Below, piece after piece: positions 54,912 to 64,000 of a DNA stretch of 64,000 bases. Made by a program: the position numbers and the translations under genes. The notes beneath the pieces were generated by a model that searched no databases, was not told where the DNA came from, and saw only the letters and a list, made by a program, of their open reading frames with translations. Position 1 is the first letter of the stretch. Every line of letters starts with the position of its first letter. The stretch lies in assembly GCA_038501625.1 (NCBI GenBank), contig JAZAYU010000005.1:1612001-1676000 (forward strand). The letters run 5' to 3'. The stretch is from Corbicula japonica. Taxonomy: Eukaryota > Mollusca > Bivalvia > Venerida > Cyrenidae.

Positions 54912-57900
54912 ATGGAAAGAATCATTGTCGTCCTGACCTTGGCTATTCAGATTCTGCCAGCTACCAAAGGTACGTAAAATTTATTTTCTTTTTCCTTTCA
55001 TACCCGATGACGCAAATCAAGGCTTTGACTTTCTATCGTAAAAGACAACCACAATGAAAAGAATGGTTATTTGTTTTTATTTTGTGATAAGTGTAGATCC
55101 TGATTCGGACTTACATGGTGCTCAGAGGACTCAACGGTGTTCCAACTTTATTAAGAATGCTAACCTGGCTGAATGGCCCTTAACAGACGCCGCGAATGTG
55201 CAGGCTAATCTGGGTGTACACTAGTCGCAAACGGCCAAAAGTCCTTATTTGCCATGGTGTGTCACCTTAGGATACAGAATCTGATATTATTGTAAACAAC
55301 TTTTATGGCGTCAATATAAAAAAGAAAAGTATTATTGAATGAATATTGAATGAGAGTACTTTACTGACAACTACACAGTCATGTAACAGACAAATTTGTT
55401 TAAATGTGGCTTATCAGCAAAATTATTAAAAATCTGATATCGTCTCGTTCTCTTGATGAGTATTGTGCTGTTTTTTTAAAGAATTTCAATGATGAAACGT
55501 ATAACATATGATAACAGAGACGATAATAAATAAAATATCAAGTATAAATACTATATCAAGTATTAAAATAGTCTGAAATATATTTGATAATGCAAAGTAT
55601 CTTATACACATACTTATAAAACACCACGAATTTGCTTTAATATTTTTTAAAACATCATTTACATCAATAGGTAGAAGTAAGAACAGTTATATTAAAAGCG
55701 TCTATCCCCTCATGGGAAAGTAGAGAAGGGGACATATGGACCAATGATTTATCAGAGTTCACATTTTATCTCATATCGATGTGAATAAAAAACAGAAAAA
55801 AGTCCGTTTTAATTTAAATAATAATTCACTTTCTTTACAAATGTATTTTTTTACCGATTGTAGTTTTGAATTCGTTGAAAATGGCATAAAACAAACACTT
55901 TAGCGTTCATTTTTGTATTAAATATGTAGGTCAGGAAGAAATGCCGGTAATTTAATGATTTCATCACACTCCTTTAGTGTTTAGGATTAAGCAATGAACG
56001 CCGTTCAAATCTATCTTAAATAAAATTGACTAATATAAAATTTGATTGCTTTAAATACGTCTCATAGCCTACCACCCTCAGAAAAAACCCTGTAATTTTC
56101 TAGTTTAGTTTATAGCTGTGATGTAACACAAGTCGGTCAAAAAAATTTTCGGAATTTTTTTTGGATAAATTTTATTTTTTTTATATCATAATAATTCAAA
56201 TGATTAAAAATGTATAAGATCTGCTTTACTGATTATTAATTATGATACTTTTTTGCGTGACAATGGTATTAACCTTTTATGATTTGTATGTTTGTGTGCT
56301 ATTGCATGTAACATTGTCGAATTAATGTGTGGGTTGGAGGTCTTCCACCAACACAACTTGTACAACGTGTACAAGTGTGAGGTTGGTGCAAAATAGAACC
56401 TGGTTTTAATCCCCATTGACAAATTGTTTTGCCACTGACCGTTCCAAGGCGGTAACCCCTTAGGTTCTTAATTACGTGGCGTCAATTTTGAAACTGATCA
56501 GTCCATAACCATGCTCTCTTCTCTTCTCTACTTTTTGGCTGTGTGGGGCGGCTGTGTCTGCTAAGTATGGATATTCCTGATAAACTTATTCAAAGTTTTA
56601 TATCATAATAATTTGAATGAATTAAGAAATGCAAAAACTGCTTGACTGATGATAAATTATTATACTTTTGCTATCAGCTTACTGGAAGATGTTAAATTTG
56701 TGTCTGCAGGTAATTTGTTATGCCTGTCCTGTTCTGAAGCTGTCATTCCTATGGATTGTAGTGAAATTACACAATGTGGTTCACATGAAGTAAGTTGCAT
56801 ATTTATAGTTCACAACATGTCTGAATATATTATACAAATAAATACTAATGTTGAGGTCGATATGTAGTTTTGCGGACCTGGGTAGTGTGATATCGACCGA
56901 GGACGAAGTCCGAGGTCGATATCACACTACCCAGGTCCGCAAAACTACATATCGACCTCAACATTAGTATTTACTTGTTATATCATATACCCTATGAATT
57001 TAAAGCATTCTGATTGATGATGATGATTGATGATTGATGATGATGATTGATGATGATGATGATTGATGATGATGATGATGATGATGATGATTGATGATGA
57101 TGATTGATGATGATGATTGATGATGATTGATGATGATGATTGATGATGATGATTGATGATGATGATGATGATGATAATGGATGATGAGGGATGATGATTG
57201 ATGATGATGATTGATAAATGATGATGATGATGAATGCTGATGATGAATGATGATGATGAATGATGATGAATGATGATGATGAATGATGATGATGATGAAT
57301 GATGATGAATGATGTTGATGAATGATGATGATGAATGATGATGATGGATGATGATGATGGATGATGATGATGGATGAGGATGATGATGATGATGATGGAT
57401 GATGATGATGATAGCAAAGGTAGTTATTAATTCCCGGGGTAGTTATCACTTTTTTCGGACTCGCAAGTACGGAGCTCTCGACCAATCAGAATGCTTTAAA
57501 TTCATAGGGTATATGATATAACGATTTACACTAGTCCTGGTCAGCTATGTGGACCACATACGATATCTTTTATGTGTGTCACACACCAGACTGACCAATA
57601 AATTGGTATACAACAGTTCTCTATCGTACCATAGAGTCGAATCGATGTATACAAGTTCTATAATTCACCTAGTCATCTAAGCTCTTTACCCGATTTTCTG
57701 AGCATCGAGTCGGCATATAAAGTTCTTTGATTCACCTGTCCATCTAAGAGCTTCACCGGTTCTCTACAGTACCTGTGCATCGATTTGGTATATACAAGTT
57801 CTCTGATGCACCTGACCATCTAAGCGGTATACACCAGTTCTCTACCGTACCTAAGCATTAAATTAGTATATTCCAGTTCTCTGATGCACCTGACCATCTA

Positions 57901-60900
57901 AGCGCTATACACCAGTTTTCTACCCTACCTGAGCATCGAATCGATATAAACAAGTTCTCTCATTCACCTGAACACTGAGCACTTTACACCATTTCTCTAC
58001 TGAACCTGAGTATGGAATCGTTAGTATACCTCTGATATTTTAGCATCTGACGGTATAATATTTGATGTATTTTCTGACTATAAAAGTGGAAAACAGCAAT
58101 TTTCTGGCATGCCTGGGCGACTAAGGGGTATATACCTTGCCCATAAAAGCGGTATTAGCCGTCATTTGGCTAACCTTAGCATCCATGTAGTTTAAAGTTT
58201 GCTCTGTCATGTCATCTTAGATGCAATTTTCTGTCGTGCCTGACCGAGCTATGCAGACTAGTACTCTTCTTTAGAGGTTTAAACCAGTTCTTAACCGTGA
58301 CCGAGAATCTTATGAGTATATACTACATCTCTGCCGTGCCTGGTGAACAAAGCGGAATATTTCTGGAAATCAAAGCGTAAATGCATAACTTATTTGCTGT
58401 ATTTGACCAACTAAGCGGTTTACAAGTTCCCTGAGAAGAACTACTTGTTGCTGTGTCGCTGTTAGATCTTACTAAGAGGAATACACAATCGCTTTAAGTA
58501 TTAATACTGGAATACTGTATCCCTCAAACAATAATGATGATTTTAAAGTTTTTTTTCAGCAGGGGCTAAAATTAGATTTAGGTAGAGTCGTAGCACATTT
58601 TAGGTTTATGCAGCTAACCGAAAGATGTAACATTTTTCAGCGTTGTTTCGTCGATTCCTTTGTGACATCGTTTGGCACCATAAGATACAAGATGGGTTGT
58701 AAAGATAAAGCGGTAAAACCATTTTATTGGTGTTGTGCTTTGATCTATATACAAATAAATCGAGGAAATGAGCATACTTGTCTATGATTGGCATGCTATG
58801 TATTATAGTGACTTTAATACGTTCCGTTAAAGTTCATTCAAGATAACATGAAAGTAAAGTAAATTTATATAGGGTTTGATATCGCCATGAATTCTTGAAT
58901 TGTATTAATCACTGCAAATATATTTTTTACAAATTTGTTCTCGTATGTATATTGATATTAATTTTCAACGTTTGATTCCTTACTTGTTGTTTTGTATGTC
59001 GTCAACAGCAGTGTACCGGCAGCACAGCTGTCGGGATTTTCGGGAAGCGTTCTGTATCTGGTCTGCTAGTCTGCAGTGAATGCTGTGATGGGAACCTTTG
59101 CAACAATCAAGGCTGTGGACAATCTGGTGAGATTTCTTTAACTGACCCATGGTCACCTGGGATAATTGTTATATAAAAAGTGAAAAATGCCACAGGAATG
59201 GCCACATCCAGTAGACACTCAGCCAAAAAGTAGAAACGAAAAGAGAGAGCAAAGTTATATTGGTCAATTTCAGAATAGATACCACAAACAATTAACAAAA
59301 ATTGAGAACCCTACGGACAACCGCATCGGAACGGTCAGTGGCCACTTGAGTGTTGATATGCGTTGATCCACTTAATATTTCACTTGGAGTTTCTTGCATA
59401 TTTATATTATTGATATTGCCTTTACTTGTAAGCGAACCCGCACCGTCACGGCGGCAGCGCCTAACCCTGCAATTTCGATGACGCAACCAATTGAACTAAC
59501 CGGGACAACCCCAAAAAGGTTGATCGGATAGCTCTGATATACGTATGAGAGGTATATCAGATTCTTTCAGATGATGTGTTCTAAAATGTCAATGCTGTGA
59601 AGAATGTACACTTAACAACTTTTCTAAGTATACACCTTCGTACTCGGGCATTCCTGGCTTGAACTGGCTCTGAAACTTTCAATGAAACATGCAATAAATG
59701 TTAACTGATTAATAAGTAAAACATCTTTCAAAATGACAGACAACTGACTTACCACAATCATTTCGAATACTGGCACCCACAGAATACAAACCCACAGAAT
59801 ACAAATTCACATCAGTGAATAAAGAGTATGTCCATCACAGCGCGTATAACTGCAAGACACATTGATCTCATTGAGCAAAAGTTCAATTTTCAAGCCAGTA
59901 ATACCCCAGTACGAATTTTTATACTTAAAAAAGTCGTAACGTGTATTTTAGTAATCTTTAAGTGACCAGGTCTGCAGGGCCAAATCCGTGAGAAAATAAT
60001 GTTATTGTATTCGTTTACATGAAACATTTAGAGAACACATGTTTTGCATTTTGTTGGACACCCAACAAACACTTCGAGAATACAGATATTGCATCCGTTT
60101 ACCTTTCATAATTAAATAAATATTTCATCTGCAGACAAAGAACAAAAAAGAGAAATACAAGTGCAAGCATTTTAACACACAAACAAGCGCATCATAACAT
60201 TTTATCGTTTCAGTAGACCTTAAGCATCGTTTTTTTTAAATCTAAAGTTAACAATAGTACACACATCAATAGAAAAAGTGTATAGATGTTATTATCTAGA
60301 AGTCCCAAAACAAGTTCACTTCAGTAAGAAAGAGAAATATACACATCAGGATAAGCCACATACTGAAGACACAACCTCCCGAGAGAGCACAAAACGTAGA
60401 GGGAAAAGGGAAAATGAATTTATAATCAGATCAGTATAAAAAAAGACACCACACAAAACAAATGTAAAAGGAAATCTGAGGGGTTACCGCTATAGACCGG
60501 CCAGTGGCACAACATTTTGGCACTGACGGTTTGCAATTAAGAATACTTAAATAATTTTAAGGTAATGATTTGCGATATCATTGTTACAATATTATAATAA
60601 GCTTAGCTATTGTTTAGTGATATATTTTCTGACATTATTACAGTGTGCTTAACTATTGTTTGGTAGACATAATTCTTTCACAATTATAATGAGATTATCT
60701 ATGGTTTAGTAATACAATTCTGACATTATTACAGTGTGATTAGCAGAGGATTAGTGATATAATTCTTGCATAATTATAATGAAAACAGCTATTGTTTGTT
60801 ATACATTTCTGACATTATTACACTGTGATTAGCTAAGGTTTGATGGATGGCATTATTCTTGCATACTTAAATTGAGATAAGTTATTTTTAGACTAAGTGA

Positions 60901-63900
60901 TATAATTCTTACATAAATACAAAGTGATAAACTATTGTTTGGTGACATTATTCTTGCATAATTATAATGAGATAAGCTATTGGTAAGTAACAATTATATT
61001 ATAATTCTGACATTATTACAGCGTGATTAATTATTGTTTGGCAGTCACATTAACAGAATAATAAATGAAAAATAAATGAAATCATATTTATATTGCAGAC
61101 TATATGACATGTATTGACTTTAATAATTATTGCATACAATAAATGCAGAACAAATGTTTAGCTTACATGTGTTTAGGATACGTTGACCCGGCCAACCGCG
61201 GACCACTTTGCTTCTCTTGTGAAACACAGCAGTTTGAAAACGATTGTAACAAGATCACGGTGTGTGGAAGAGATGAGGTAAAGTCAACTTCGAAACATAC
61301 TTGAAATCATACTTGAAGAGATTTTGCTTATACATCATGTTGGTTTAATGAGAAAATATAAATGCCGCCCCTTTAAGGGGTAGTTCAGGTGGCTATTAAA
61401 ATGGTATATAAACACTTGTTATCAAGAATGCATCTTGAAAACGTATAACAACTAAAGTTTTGTTAAATCGCATCACATCATTTAGCATATCAAAATAAAT
61501 TCTTGAAAATGAAGAAATTTTAGGCCATTTTACGAATGTAATGGTGTCAGCATCGCTATTTAAAAAGCAACCATTGGTCACAGAATAAGATAAGTTTGTG
61601 TTGAAATTTCATAAATAGCGCTATAATTGTGAATTTCAAATGATATTGCCACTAGTGGGGAGCAAACCCGTACCGTTCGCCTAGCCACGCAATTCCTATC
61701 ACGCTACCTACTGAGCTAGCCGGGACAACCTCCAAAAAGTTGATCGGATATCCCGGAAAATCTTAATCATAAATGCATGAAATCGGTAACCGAGTATTTA
61801 CAGAAAACTGAAAACAGTACTGACTGACTGTATGTACGGGGAGACATTCTATGACAGCTTAAGTAGTTTCAGATTTTTGACGACTAGATAATAACTTTGT
61901 TTCCATTATCACAGATGTGCTCATTAAGGAAACTTTACAACACCGTGACACATCAGGCGCGATATAAAACAGGATGTCAGGGTCGACAGGTAAAGAAATA
62001 TACTCGCATCACGTTTTAATTGTGAACTTAAAATAAAATTTAAACTGTGTAATTTTTAAAGCCTAAAGCTTAGTATAACTTCTTGTTGCTTTGATTTTTT
62101 TCATCATGTCACCTTGTTTTGTCTAAAAAGTGAAATATACATATCAGAAATAGCCATTCAGAAAGCACGACCTTCCTAAACAGCCAATGAGAAGGAAGAA
62201 GAGAGCATATGAAGTTTGATATAACCACTGTGACACAGGCGACCACTGTGACATAACACGAACAATAAACAGAAGCGAGAAACGCATTGAAACTCTTTGA
62301 CAGTGGTTGTTTAAACCAGGTCCTAGGATGCAACAAGTTCACACTTGTCCGGTCAAGGTTTTCTTATGAATGTACAAATTGCCTTGGTGAATGTACACCA
62401 ATCCACCCTTTAATAAACGGCTAGTGTCGTGTTGAAGAATGTGTTCTGTTGCTGTGTCATTACATCACCGAGTCTCGTCTGGTTTAGGAACTTATTCTAG
62501 TTTGGACTGGTATTGTTTGTTTGAATATAGGCTTAAATTATCAGTTCTTTATTGTTTAGTTATTTGAACTACTATGTTCTAAACAAACTTTATTTGGGGC
62601 GCGTCACGGGAAAAGGTACTTTCGGGAGTGGACATCAATCTTTGAAATGACGTCATAACGTTGAGCAGACGACATTAATTACTATGCATTTCGCGGTACA
62701 AATATCATTTTATTGTCAAAATGAGTAAGAAAATCAGTTCTTAGTTATGAGAACATAAAAGATTGTTGTAATTTCATTCCGAATATATAACAACTAAAAT
62801 GTAACAAAATATGACCGAATGTACGTTCTCCCGTGACGTGCCCCATTTTATATAGAGTTGCTCTGACGACGTACAACAACTAAACATGATATTGCAAATA
62901 TCTGGGAAAAGAGAAACTCTTCAAGTTAGAGCAGGTGAATACATTTACAATGCATCTTCATCACTTCTAGTTCTAAAGGTAACACTTTATAGTAAAATAA
63001 ATTAAATAAGATATTGAAACAGATGGAAGGTGAAAAAAGTGAAATATTCATATCAGGAAAGGTCACGTACAATATAGGAAATAATAGTTATCTTTTCTTG
63101 CCAAACTTATTTAATGAATTCAATAAATTAAATACATTGTGTCCAAAAAGTATAATTTATGGCGTTTGAAGTGGTTAACATTTTATAATAAAATTGAAAG
63201 TTGCCTTTTTTTTGGATATATCGTAACACATAATATAATCGCGATATTTATGAATTCACGAGGTAAGCGATTCGCGAATTTCAGCTTAAATAATTGCGAA
63301 AAAAAACCGATCTACAGTATAACGACTAAATTACATATAAAATATTTCGGCCTATTCAATATGGTTTGCTTCAGTTTTGTAGCCCGTATTACTTAGGACA
63401 GTATTCATAATTCAAAAGAGTAAATTTTTGTCATTTTGTGTTCTCTGTGATACACAAGATCTTTTTTGTTCACTGATCGGCTGCAAAAAATCTATTCAGT
63501 ATAGTTTCTCAAATTGTTTTCTCGTATTCAAATAATTTCTTTATTTTATCATGGAATGATAGTATATCTAAATGCTGCATTGAAGGTTCCATATTCTACG
63601 TATTATGCGCACCATCGTTTAGGATTAATCAACATTCATACTGTTTACTTGTGAAAATACTGAGTTGTGCTCAACCCAGTGCATGGAGAGTTATTTCCTT
63701 GGACAATGTTTAAACTTTAAATAAAAAACCCACTGAATGAATGCGTTCAACATGGGGCTATGTGGCGTAGGAAGCAATATGCATTTTCATTTCTTCCCAT
63801 GATTGGGCTCAACTCAACCTAGGCTGCAATAATTTCATATTTGTCGTATTCAATAGCTGTAAAAGTTCCCTTTTCATCTTTTCAGTCAGCGGTTAAATCT

Positions 63901-64000
63901 TAATCATATGCGCTACTATTTTCTTATTTAAATTTCTTTCGTTCTTTACGTTTTTACAGGTGGATCTTGTATGTTGAAATGCTGTGATGGGGACATGTGT
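54912..64000 (+). CDS. Ly6/uPAR-like (three-finger) secreted or surface protein, 3' end outside window
   Basis: Six exons seen: 54912-54969, 56710-56789, 59009-59126, 61177-61277, 61915-61989 and 63960 to the window end. Exon 1 is a leader (MERIIVVLTLAIQILPATK). Exons 2-3 give one Cys-rich module: LLCLSCSEAVIPMDCSEITQ and CGSHE, then QCTG and LVCSECCDGNLCNNQGCG. Exons 4-6 begin a second: LCFSCETQQFENDCNKITVC, MCSLRKLYNTVTHQARYKTG and GSCMLKCCDGDMC. The order C..C, C..IT.C, CC.G..CN is the Ly6/three-finger pattern. Phases agree for exons 1-5, but exon 5 ends in phase 0 while exon 6 needs one base carried in, so at least one exon between 61,990 and 63,959 is unfound. Module 1 lacks a counterpart of exon 5, either lost or missed. 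Whether a GPI anchor follows cannot be seen. Confidence 0.72.
55090..55240. mobile_element. Family A MITE remnant
   Basis: AAGTGTAGATCCTGATTCGG and GCGAATGTGCAGGCTAATCT with GGGTGTACACTAGTCGC are worn hairpin arms, in the first intron of the Ly6-like gene. Confidence 0.5.
55260..56700. other. Intron DNA of the Ly6-like gene
   Basis: AT-rich. A diverged direct repeat of about 65 bp (ATATCATAATAATTCAAATG at 56,183; ATATCATAATAATTTGAATG at 56,600) flanks a piece whose phrase GCCACTGACCGTTCCAAGGC recurs inverted near 60,490. No exon recognised. Confidence 0.4.
56839..57523. mobile_element. Compound fold-back element containing a (GAT)n satellite
   Basis: 56839-56973 is a near-perfect palindrome (AATACTAATGTTGAGGTCGA facing TCGACCTCAACATTAGTATT). 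It is followed by a 40-bp end, TTATATCATATACCCTATGA to GCATTCTGATTG (56,977-57,016), whose exact reverse complement lies at 57,483-57,523. Between these ends is mostly a GATGAT tract. It lies just after exon 2 of the Ly6-like gene. Confidence 0.85.
57011..57415. repeat. (GAT)n microsatellite, about 400 bp
   Basis: GATGAT runs broken by GATT, GAAT and GGAT. Open frames of Ser/Ile/His runs on the minus strand are artefacts. Confidence 0.95.
57600..58030. repeat. Degenerate minisatellite, about 39-bp units
   Basis: Alternating units such as CAGTTCTCTACCGTACCTGA with GCATCGAATCGGTATATA, and AGTTCTCTGATTCACCTGAC with CATCTAAGCGGTATACACC. About eleven units; weaker related units continue to about 58,440. 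Confidence 0.75.
58440..59000. other. Intron DNA of the Ly6-like gene
   Basis: Nothing recognised. Confidence 0.4.
59174..59530 (-). mobile_element. tRNA-derived SINE, about 350 bp
   Basis: On the minus strand the head has an A-box-like TTAGTTCAATTGGTTGCG and a B-box-like GGTGCGGGTTCGCTT. The 3' end runs into GTGGCCATTCCTGTGGCATT and TTTCACTTTTT. Internal polymerase III boxes plus a shared tail (also at 62,106 and 19,125) define it as a SINE rather than a functional tRNA. Confidence 0.7.
59560..60550. other. Intron DNA of the Ly6-like gene
   Basis: AT-rich, with a short direct repeat ACCCACAGAATACAAA near 59,780-59,800. No exon recognised. Confidence 0.4.
60560..61045. repeat. Degenerate minisatellite, two alternating ~46-bp units
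   Basis: Type 1 contains TTCTGACATTATTACAGTGT, type 2 TTCTTGCATAATTATAATGA; both begin AGCTATTGTTTAGTGATATA. They alternate fairly regularly, so the effective period is about 92 bp, five dimers. Confidence 0.8.
61641..61750 (-). mobile_element. tRNA-like SINE head
   Basis: On the minus strand TCCCGGCTAGCTCAGTAGGT (A box) and GGTACGGGTTTGCTCCCC (B box), followed by the same flank as in the copy at 59,410-59,530. The body and tail are missing. Confidence 0.65.
62106..62370 (-). mobile_element. SINE body and tail without clear head
   Basis: Minus strand ends TTTCACTTTTT; the plus strand shows AAAAAGTGAAATATACATAT then CAGAAATAGCCATTCAG and GGAAGAAGAGAGCATATG, matching the tail of the 59,174 copy. 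Confidence 0.5.
62596..62844. mobile_element. Family C MITE copy
   Basis: GGGGCGCGTCACGGGAAAAG then GTACTTTCGG; right end GTACGTTCTCCCGTGACGTG and CCCC. ATGACGTCATAACG holds the CRE octamer. Opposite orientation to the copies at 14385 and 23798. Confidence 0.85.
62850..63950. other. Intron DNA of the Ly6-like gene
   Basis: A SINE-tail fragment lies at about 63,034-63,080 (AAAAAAGTGAAATATTCATA). The missing exon that should carry the reading frame from phase 0 to phase 1 may be here, but I could not identify it. Confidence 0.4.

Noticed and set aside
56992..57485. Two overlapping Ser/Ile/His-rich frames
   Set aside because: They translate the GAT microsatellite.
61641..61750. Possible tRNA gene on the minus strand
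   Set aside because: A and B boxes are present, but the acceptor stem does not pair well and the same sequence with its flank recurs at 59,410-59,530, so it is a SINE head.

Overview
The window is AT-rich, intron-rich eukaryotic DNA, most likely from a bivalve mollusc. The evidence is long introns with GT-AG borders, an animal DCAF11/WDR23 orthologue, secreted apple/FBXL4-like and Ly6-like genes, dense small fold-back transposons, and interspersed repeats of the kind common in bivalve genomes. The genus cannot be fixed from the sequence alone; a dreissenid-like clam is only a guess.

Layout. 1-12.4 kb (+ strand context): repeat-packed DNA, mostly copies of a TTAA-flanked, palindromic MITE (family A), two larger interspersed repeats (4.93-6.03 and 10.35-10.97 kb) and two minisatellites; no gene recognised. 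12.45-25.78 kb (+): fifteen exons of DCAF11 that join in frame into 512 codons plus stop; the first coding exon(s) were not found. Its introns hold MITE families A, B and C, several minisatellites, and a decayed tandem array of one of its own exons. 25.8-31.5 kb: downstream and intergenic DNA. 31.56-44.13 kb (-): a six-exon gene (270 codons plus stop, all phases agree) for a secreted protein with a signal peptide, an apple/PAN-like module, a small Cys-rich segment and an FBXL4-type discoidin-like domain. Its 7.8-kb first intron contains a nearly complete Penelope-like retroelement (36,018-40,014) with long inverted terminal repeats, a 34-bp tail, a 13-bp target duplication and a hammerhead-ribozyme-like motif, plus a mariner-like element and a dead reverse transcriptase. 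45-46 kb: an inverted partial copy of that gene's first exon. 46.82-49.08 kb (-): a three-exon, 73-codon gene for a ten-cysteine secreted peptide, with TATA box and poly(A) signal. 49.1-54.9 kb: transposon remnants. 54.91 kb to the right edge (+): the 5' part of a Ly6/uPAR-like (three-finger) gene that runs off the window.

The genes do not form an operon or a pathway. DCAF11 is an intracellular ubiquitin-ligase receptor; the other three encode secreted or surface Cys-rich proteins. The strongest points for follow-up are the Penelope-like element with its ribozyme-like motif, the DCAF11 exon array, the ten-cysteine peptide gene, the apple/FBXL4-like secreted protein, and the hierarchical palindromes of MITE family A. 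All exon calls were made by eye from reading frame, splice borders and remembered family sequence; no search was run.
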